DNA of 11,348 nt from Methylothermaceae bacterium (GTDB lineage Bacteria > Pseudomonadota > Gammaproteobacteria > Methylococcales > Methylothermaceae), in contig JALVSV010000369.1 in assembly GCA_027024125.1 (NCBI GenBank), positions 1 to 11,348 of the forward strand, in the 5' to 3' direction. Positions 6,527 through 11,348 of this stretch are shown piece after piece (the stretch's first letter is position 1; each line of letters opens with the position of its first letter). The notes beneath the pieces were generated by a model, which saw only the letters and a list, made by a program, of their open reading frames with translations, had not been told where the DNA came from and did not search any database. A program made the translations under genes and the position numbers.

Positions 6527-7706
6527 CTTGCTTCTCCGGTACCGTTTCCGGTCCCTGCTCCCCTCCTTCTCCATGTTTGTTTACCCGTGGCACAGTCGCC
6601 AGATCCAACAACTGGACAAGATCGTGTTCGCTGATGATGCCTACCAGTTTGTCTCCCCTGTCGACCACAGGCAGGTGGTGAAAGCCATGGCGAGAAAAAA
6701 GTGGCATCACCTCCGCCAGAGCCTGATCCTGATAGGCAGTCACCACCGGACGTGTCATCAGATGGCCCACCACTTCCGGTTTGTCGGTTTCCAGACCGGT
6801 GCTTGGAATCAGAAAATTCCTGAAGCGCTCACTCCAGGTCTTGCCTTCCACCTGTAACACCTGTTTGAGAAAATCCTGGGTGGTGATGATACCGATCACA
6901 AATCGCTTCCGGTCCACGACCGGAACCGAACGTATCCGGTATCTAACCATCCATTCCCAAACCTGCTCAACAGGGGTATCGTATTCAGCCGTAATCACCT
7001 CCCGCGTCATGATGTCGGCGCACACCGAAGGGCCAAACAGTTGATCCTGAGCCTGGCGGGCAAGAGTACAGATCTGTTCGAGTTCATCCACCGACACGTC
7101 CACATAGGTACCCATGTTACTCAACGCTTGTTCCAATACCTGGCGGCGCATGCCCCCCCTTTCATTCTCGCTTTTCGACCTGCGCAAGAAAGCAGGATAG
7201 ACACGGCCAGGCAGGATATTGTTGATGATCAAAGCAGCAAACAACAGGACCGATACGTTGATCGCCAGGGGAGTCAAGAGAAACTGATACCCCAATGCCT
7301 GCACGGCCTGACCTCCAAACACTGCGGTCAGGGCGCTGGCACCTCCTGGCGGATGCAAACAGCGCAACAGATACATTGCGCTGATCGACAAACCCACGGC
7401 CACGGCTCCTGCAAAATATAGATCGGGAATCCAGCGGGCACAGGTGATACCGATGAACGTTGAGACAAAATGCCCTCCTATCAAAGGCCATGGCTGAGAC
7501 ATGGGACCATAGGGAATGGCAAACAGCAAAACCGCTGCCGCCCCCATCGAAGCCACGATCAAGGGAAGATCTTCCTGACCGAGAAAAAAATCACTGATAT
7601 AGATGACTGCCAAAATGGCAGAAAGAGAGATCACTCCGGCCAGTAATTTCTCCCCAAATGGGACAGGATCGGTGGCAGGTAGCAATTTTCCCAACTTGTC
7701 AATCAA
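6516..7706 (-). CDS. HPP-domain integral membrane protein with two C-terminal CBS domains
   Basis: From the TTG at 7706 the product is 396 residues. The first 160 contain four to five hydrophobic helices with the family signature CLHPPGGASALTAVFGG (HPP at about 118-120). A charged linker leads to two CBS domains: one at about 228-284 (DIMTREVITAEYDTPVEQV to GIITTQDFLK) and one at about 314-370 (HLMTRPVVTAYQDQALAEV to GIISEHDL). CBS pairs usually bind adenine nucleotides and gate the attached domain. HPP membrane domains are poorly characterised; plant and cyanobacterial members have been linked to nitrite transport, so a nucleotide-gated transporter is a fair guess but not shown here. The start is decided by AAGGAG at 7714-7719, 7 bases before TTG. 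The longer frame to ATG 7772 would run into the terminator region and lacks a ribosome site. The last 11 bases overlap the lipoprotein hydrolase gene. Confidence 0.88.
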   Translation of the reverse strand: MIDKLGKLLPATDPVPFGEKLLAGVISLSAILAVIYISDFFLGQEDLPLIVASMGAAAVLLFAIPYGPMSQPWPLIGGHFVSTFIGITCARWIPDLYFAGAVAVGLSISAMYLLRCLHPPGGASALTAVFGGQAVQALGYQFLLTPLAINVSVLLFAALIINNILPGRVYPAFLRRSKSENERGGMRRQVLEQALSNMGTYVDVSVDELEQICTLARQAQDQLFGPSVCADIMTREVITAEYDTPVEQVWEWMVRYRIRSVPVVDRKRFVIGIITTQDFLKQVLQVEGKTWSERFRNFLIPSTGLETDKPEVVGHLMTRPVVTAYQDQALAEVMPLFSRHGFHHLPVVDRGDKLVGIISEHDLVQLLDLATVPRVNKHGEGGEQGPETVPEKQGDD

Positions 7707-7763
7707 TGCACCACTCCTTCCGCACAATGGGACCAATACATAGTATCGCCCAAAGTTGGTGCA
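7707..7763 (-). promoter_or_regulatory. Leader of the HPP-CBS gene with start-masking inverted repeat
   Basis: TGCACCA (minus strand, 7757-7763) and its exact complement TGGTGCA (7707-7713) flank the leader. Allowing one bulged A, the pairing extends to about 10 bp (TGCACCaACT with AGTGGTGCA). The proximal arm fills the whole space between the AAGGAG ribosome site (7714-7719) and the TTG start, so the fold would hide the start if transcription begins upstream of 7763. A TTGCAC hexamer at 7759-7764 with TATGTA 16 bases on is the best, weak, promoter candidate; if that were used, the distal arm would not be transcribed. Confidence 0.35.
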
Positions 7764-7780
7764 AAAAAACACTCACATTG

Positions 7781-7815
7781 AAAAAGGCGTGATTCGTCTG
7801 AATCACGCCTTTTTT
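7781..7815 (-). terminator. Rho-independent terminator after purD
   Basis: A perfect 15-bp inverted repeat, AAAAAGGCGTGATTC at 7781-7795 and GAATCACGCCTTTTT at 7800-7814, closes over a 4-base loop. Read on the minus strand it is a G/C-rich stem followed by a T-run, 30 bases after the purD stop. Because A-run and T-run are both present it would work in either direction, but only purD ends here. It separates the Hsp70-purD unit from the HPP-CBS gene, which therefore needs its own promoter. Confidence 0.93.
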
Positions 7816-7844
7816 CCACCTGCCAAACCAGGGCCAGGAAAAGA

Positions 7845-9122
7845 TTATTTGTTGCTGGCCCGCCAGCCGATATCGCGGCGGTAATAGGCCCCGGGCCAAC
7901 GAATCCGCTCCACCTGGGCATACGCCTTGGCCTGGGCTTGTGTGACCGTCTCACCCATGGCGCAGACGCACAACACCCGACCACCGGCGGTCACAACACG
8001 GTGGTTCACCAGCCGGGTTCCAGCATGGAAAACCTTGACGTCCGCTGGTTCATCGGCAGGCAAACCCTCAATCACGTCACCCGTGCGATAGCTGCCAGGA
8101 TAGCCTTGTGCGGCCATCACCACCCCCAGGGCCACCCGGGAATCCCAATCTGCGGTCATGCCTTTCAACTGCCCCCGAACCGAAGCCAGGCACAACTGGG
8201 CCAAATCGCTGTCGAGCCGCATCACGATGGGTTGGGTTTCCGGATCACCCATACGACAATTGAATTCCAGCACCTTGGGCTGACCGTCCGATGTGATCAT
8301 CAGACCCGCATAAAGGAATCCAGAATATGGAATCCCCAGTTCAGCCATACCCTCGATGGTCGGCCGGATCACCTGTTCCATCACCCGCCGATACACCTCC
8401 GGTGTCACCACTGGTGCGGGCGAATAGGCTCCCATACCACCGGTGTTGGGACCCTGGTCCCTCTCCAGCAATGGCTTGTGATCCTGTGAGGTGGCCAAGG
8501 GCAAAATGTTTTCCCCATCGGCCATGACCATGAAACTGGCCTCTTCACCCTCCAGGAACTCCTCGACCACCACTTTCCGCCCAGCCTCGCCAAAGGCTCC
8601 TTCTGCCATCATATCGCGGATAGCTGCGATGGCCTCGGTTTCGCTGCGGGCGATGATCACCCCCTTGCCGGCCGCCAGGCCATCGGCCTTGACCACGATA
8701 GGTGCGCCCTGCTGGCGTATGTATTCAATTGCCTGATCAGGATCGGTGAAAGCACCATAAGCGGCCGTAGGGATCCGGTGGCGGGCCATGAAGTCCTTGC
8801 TGAAGGACTTCGATCCCTCCAACCGGGCAGCTGCCCGTGTCGGCCCAAAGCAGGCCAGTCCCCGGAGCCTGAACACATCGACGATCCCGGCCACCAACGG
8901 CGCTTCGGGACCAACAACGGTCAGGTCGATGGTGTTGTCAGCGGCAAAATTGGCCAATCGCTCGATCTCGTCCACCTCAATGGGAACGTTTTCCACCCCG
9001 GGTTCCAATGCCGTACCGGCATTACCCGGAGCCACATAGACCGTGGCCACATCAGGCGCCATGGCCATTTTCCATGCCAGGGCATGCTCCCGACCACCGC
9101 CGCCAACAATCAATACCTTCAT
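7845..9122 (-). CDS. purD: Phosphoribosylamine-glycine ligase (GAR synthetase)
   Basis: PurD joins glycine to 5-phosphoribosylamine with ATP in the second step of purine synthesis, in the cytoplasm. The 425-residue length is normal for the family. The N-terminal domain begins MKVLIVGGGGREHALAWK, with the family's GGREHAL signature, and continues with VYVAPGNAG and LTVVGPEAPL. The ATP-grasp region includes GSKSFSKDFM, IVVKADGLAAGKGV, VVEEFLEGEEAS and QDHKPLLERDQGPNTGGMGAYSP. The metal- and ATP-binding motif EFNCRMGDPETQ follows, and the C-terminal domain closes with HAGT and GGRVLCV. All key motifs are intact. ATG 9122 has only a modest GGGA upstream. The usual partner purH is not next to it; the gene follows the glycine-zipper lipoprotein by 57 bases, with no clear terminator or promoter between, so it is probably expressed from the Hsp70-side unit at least in part. 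Confidence 0.98.
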   Translation of the reverse strand: MKVLIVGGGGREHALAWKMAMAPDVATVYVAPGNAGTALEPGVENVPIEVDEIERLANFAADNTIDLTVVGPEAPLVAGIVDVFRLRGLACFGPTRAAARLEGSKSFSKDFMARHRIPTAAYGAFTDPDQAIEYIRQQGAPIVVKADGLAAGKGVIIARSETEAIAAIRDMMAEGAFGEAGRKVVVEEFLEGEEASFMVMADGENILPLATSQDHKPLLERDQGPNTGGMGAYSPAPVVTPEVYRRVMEQVIRPTIEGMAELGIPYSGFLYAGLMITSDGQPKVLEFNCRMGDPETQPIVMRLDSDLAQLCLASVRGQLKGMTADWDSRVALGVVMAAQGYPGSYRTGDVIEGLPADEPADVKVFHAGTRLVNHRVVTAGGRVLCVCAMGETVTQAQAKAYAQVERIRWPGAYYRRDIGWRASNK

Positions 9123-9179
9123 TGTGTGCTTTCCCGTGCCATTACCATTTCAGATCGCTGCAACCAATTGTAAATATCC

Positions 9180-9521
9180 TTACCACGGATACCCATTGTA
9201 ACCACCTGCGTATCCACTGGGTGAATATCCATAGCCGGGGCCACGGCCAGCCGGCCGGTATCCCCCTGGTCCATGATTGGTGGCTTGGCGGGCGGAACGT
9301 GCTGCTATCTCCGAGGTTGCACCACCCATGACACCTCCAATCGCCCCACCAATCAGGGCCCCGCGCCATCGATTGTGGTCGTCGATCAGCGCCCCGGCGA
9401 CAGCTCCCAGTGCACTGCCGGCAGCAGCACCTTGATAGGTATAAGGAGTGGTGGCACAACCGCTCAAACCCGCCCACAGTATCAACAGACCCACACTGGC
9501 CAACCAAGTCTTGATTCTCAT
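9180..9521 (-). CDS. Glycine-zipper outer-membrane-type lipoprotein
   Basis: This 113-residue protein begins with a lipoprotein signal, MRIKTWLASVGLLILWAGLSGC, with Cys22 as the lipidated residue. Residues 31-67 form a glycine-zipper pair with small residues at regular spacing (GAAAGSALGAVAGALI and GALIGGAIGGVMGGA), a pattern that packs membrane helices in the Rick_17kDa/SlyB-like families. The tail (84-113) is rich in Gly, Tyr and Pro. The likely site is the inner face of the outer membrane, in an envelope-structure or stress role; no precise function can be read. ATG 9521 is preceded by GAGGA with 7-base spacing. It starts 16 bases after the zinc-ribbon gene, which suggests co-transcription with the Hsp70 gene. 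Confidence 0.85.
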   Translation of the reverse strand: MRIKTWLASVGLLILWAGLSGCATTPYTYQGAAAGSALGAVAGALIDDHNRWRGALIGGAIGGVMGGATSEIAARSARQATNHGPGGYRPAGRGPGYGYSPSGYAGGYNGYPW

Positions 9522-9537
9522 GACAGAGTCCTCGCTT

Positions 9538-9846
9538 TCAGGGAAGTTTCAACCTGTTTATATCAGGACCAACCTGAAGCGAAGCTGTATGAGACAACCG
9601 GTCACGGTCGCGGCACCTGATTATGAAAGCGGCTGTCTGACGGACGATTTCAGAGGCATCCAGCGCCACGGCCTCACTGGCCAGGCGACCTGCCTGAGCG
9701 GGATTCCCCTGCCAAAGCTGTTGCAGCGCATGATGCAGTTTCCTGGTGGCTGCCTGAGAGCAGGCCCTGGCCAGACTAAGATCACAACCACAACGGCGAC
9801 ACAGCAGGTTTGCATCCAGACGGGCCCGGCAAACTGGACAATGCAT
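9538..9846 (-). CDS. Small zinc-ribbon protein next to Hsp70
   Basis: The 102-residue product begins MHCPVC and continues to LCRRCGC, giving Cys3/Cys6 and Cys16/Cys19, a compact zinc-ribbon knuckle pair. The rest is two or more helices (KLHHALQQLWQGNPAQAGRLASEAVALD) that read like a single TPR-type hairpin. The C-terminal 25 residues look unstructured. The ATG lies 2 bases after the Hsp70 stop (TAACAATG) and has no ribosome site of its own, so translation probably depends on ribosomes finishing the Hsp70 gene. That tight coupling suggests a helper or substrate adaptor for this chaperone. I recall similar short Cys-rich proteins beside non-DnaK Hsp70 genes in proteobacteria but cannot name the family. 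The conserved Cys layout and tight packing argue that it is a real gene. Confidence 0.75.
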   Translation of the reverse strand: MHCPVCRARLDANLLCRRCGCDLSLARACSQAATRKLHHALQQLWQGNPAQAGRLASEAVALDASEIVRQTAAFIIRCRDRDRLSHTASLQVGPDINRLKLP

Positions 9847-9848
9847 TG

Positions 9849-11348
9849 TTAATGTTCGAGATAATAGAGGATGTCGCGCAAGCTCTCCAGCGGTTCCGAT
9901 AAGGCCTCTTCGTCACCGGCATCGATAGCCTGTTGCAGTGCTTCGAGTAATTCGTCAATTTCCTGACGGTCCTCATCACCAAGATCTTCCCGCATCTGGC
10001 GGGCCTTGGCCATCAATGCCTGCGCCTCCCGAAACACTTCTGGCTGGACGGTATGTTCCTCGCCTAACATACCGCCAAGACGTTCCCGCGCCGATGCGAT
10101 TTCCTCCTTGGCCATCCGGCCAACCGCGTTCTCTATCCGAATGCTTTTTTCCAACCCGGTGGCCTTTTCAGTGGCGGTCACCTTGAGAATCCCATCCAGA
10201 TCGAGATCGAAACGCACCACGATCGGGTCTCCAGCCGGCGCCCCCCGTAACCCTTCGACCATGAATTCGCCGATCAGAGTATTTTTCTCCGCATCCTTGT
10301 CCTCACCCTGGTACACCCGGACTTCCACCTTCTCCTGATTGTCCACCATGGTATAGAAAACCTGGGACTTGGATGCCGGCAGCGGCGTATTCTTCTTGAT
10401 GATGGGTGCAAATACGAAGGGATAGATGGAGCCGTCCTCGAGCTCTCCCAGGAAACTGGTTCCAAAGGTATACGGAGTGATATCGACCAGCACCGAACGC
10501 ACCGTCTCTCCTGCAAGCATCCCTGCCTGCACTGCAGCCCCCAGAGCCACACACAGGTCCGGGTCGATCGCTGCCCGTGGCGCCTGGCCCAGCTCGGACT
10601 CCAGCCGTTCCTGAACCAGAGGGGTGCGGGTGGCCCCACCGACCAGTAGCACCTCTTCAATGTCCGATGAAGTCAGATCGGCACTGCTGAGGGCGATGTG
10701 AAGGGCATCGATGGTTCGATCGATATAGGGTGAGATCAATGCCTCGTATTCGTCACGTGAAATTTCCAGCTTCAGATGAACAGGGACACCATCCTTTTCG
10801 GCGATAAATTCTTCCCTGATCTCGGCGAAGGGACGATCCGACAAAGTCAGCTTGGCCTCCACCGCCGCCTGTAATAGCCGGGCCATGGCCTTGCGGTCCT
10901 CACTCACGTCGACGCTGTGTTCCTCCTTGAGGTGCTCGACCAGATATTCGACGATCTCACGGTCGAAGTCGTCCCCCCCGAGATGGTTGTCGCCGTGACT
11001 GGCAATCACCTCCACCACCCCATGCTGGATCTGTACTACAGAGACATCGAAGGTACCGCCTCCCAGATCGTACACCAGGATCTTACGGGCATGCTCCAGA
11101 TCGGTTTCATAAGCGAGGGCCGCAGCAGTCGGCTCGTTGAGGATACGCACCACCTCGAGACCGGCGATCTCTCCTGCCTCACGAGTGGCCTGACGCTGGG
11201 CATCGTTGAAATAGGCCGGTACCGTGATCACTGCCTTGTGGATCTGCTGTTCCAGTGACCGTTCCGCCCATTGTTTCAGAGTCTTGAGGATGATGGCCGA
11301 GATCTCCTGTGGAGTCATCTCCAGATCCCCCAGCCTGATCTTTTCATC
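9849..11348 (-). CDS. Hsp70-family chaperone, divergent from DnaK (partial, N-terminus beyond right edge)
   Basis: The frame is open to the window edge: ten more codons (DEKIRLGDLE) precede the first in-window ATG at 11318, so that ATG is internal. The visible 499 residues include AVITVPAYFNDAQRQATREA, NEPTAAALAY, the phosphate-2 loop DLGGGTFDVS, the helix GGDDFDREIV and the adenosine motif VLLVGGATRTP, all expected of the actin-like ATPase. By comparison with DnaK about 100 residues are missing, including the phosphate-1 loop. The substrate-binding part (VDITPYTFGTSFLGELEDG, KNTPLPASKSQVFYT) departs from the DnaK norm (DVTPLSLGIET), and the lid is short, ending ILYYLEH without the DnaK tail. 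The whole protein would be near 600 residues. This suggests a specialised paralogue rather than the housekeeping DnaK, paired with the zinc-ribbon gene that follows 2 bases later. Confidence 0.92.
   Translation of the reverse strand, partial: DEKIRLGDLEMTPQEISAIILKTLKQWAERSLEQQIHKAVITVPAYFNDAQRQATREAGEIAGLEVVRILNEPTAAALAYETDLEHARKILVYDLGGGTFDVSVVQIQHGVVEVIASHGDNHLGGDDFDREIVEYLVEHLKEEHSVDVSEDRKAMARLLQAAVEAKLTLSDRPFAEIREEFIAEKDGVPVHLKLEISRDEYEALISPYIDRTIDALHIALSSADLTSSDIEEVLLVGGATRTPLVQERLESELGQAPRAAIDPDLCVALGAAVQAGMLAGETVRSVLVDITPYTFGTSFLGELEDGSIYPFVFAPIIKKNTPLPASKSQVFYTMVDNQEKVEVRVYQGEDKDAEKNTLIGEFMVEGLRGAPAGDPIVVRFDLDLDGILKVTATEKATGLEKSIRIENAVGRMAKEEIASARERLGGMLGEEHTVQPEVFREAQALMAKARQMREDLGDEDRQEIDELLEALQQAIDAGDEEALSEPLESLRDILYYLEH

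Noticed and set aside
6527-6574. N-terminal extension of the lipoprotein hydrolase to ATG 6574
   Set aside because: It would overlap the upstream gene by 59 bases and add 16 charged residues before an already long signal region; GTG 6526 has GGAG at proper spacing.
7707-7772. N-terminal extension of the HPP-CBS protein to ATG 7772
   Set aside because: There is no ribosome site, the extension lies next to the terminator, and a strong AAGGAG sits 7 bases before TTG 7706.
7938-8489. 183-codon plus-strand frame opposite purD
   Set aside because: purD on the minus strand is complete with all family motifs; this is its shadow.

Overview
The window is a densely packed bacterial chromosome segment. 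Every gene I can support lies on the minus strand, so transcription runs from high to low coordinates. The mix points to a Gram-negative proteobacterium, most likely a gammaproteobacterium (an inference from family resemblance, not a proof): autotransporter, periplasmic M48 peptidase, lipoproteins, O-antigen-ligase-like protein and HPP-CBS protein. I see no tRNA, rRNA, insertion sequence, phage gene or CRISPR array, and no gene-free stretch above about 140 bases.

Right block (about 7.78-11.35 kb): an Hsp70-family chaperone gene runs in from beyond the right edge, so its N-terminus is missing. It is followed 2 bases later by a small zinc-ribbon protein gene, then a glycine-zipper lipoprotein gene, then purD (GAR synthetase, purine synthesis). 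A 15-bp perfect-stem intrinsic terminator at 7781-7815 closes this unit.

Middle block (5.6-7.7 kb): a membrane protein with an N-terminal HPP domain and two C-terminal CBS domains starts at a TTG behind a strong ribosome binding site. It overlaps by 11 bases a lipoprotein serine hydrolase of the alpha/beta fold that starts at GTG. The leader of the HPP-CBS gene carries an inverted repeat that could mask its own start.

Left block (1-5.55 kb), the most interesting part: a sigma-70-family factor with an unusually long linker between regions 2 and 4, a membrane anti-sigma factor with a zinc-binding HCC motif, an M48 metallopeptidase with a long helical-repeat C-terminal half, a Wzy_C/O-antigen-ligase-like membrane protein, and (overlapping it by 4 bases) an autotransporter with almost no passenger domain, cut by the left edge. 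Together these look like a self-contained envelope-response module: a regulated sigma factor controlling a periplasmic protease, a glycan ligase and an outer-membrane barrel. I do not recognise this exact combination as a described system. The functional link is inferred from order, orientation, tight spacing and shared cell-envelope location.

Several genes appear to start at GTG or TTG. I chose starts from visible Shine-Dalgarno spacing and signal-peptide position, and give the alternatives in each entry.
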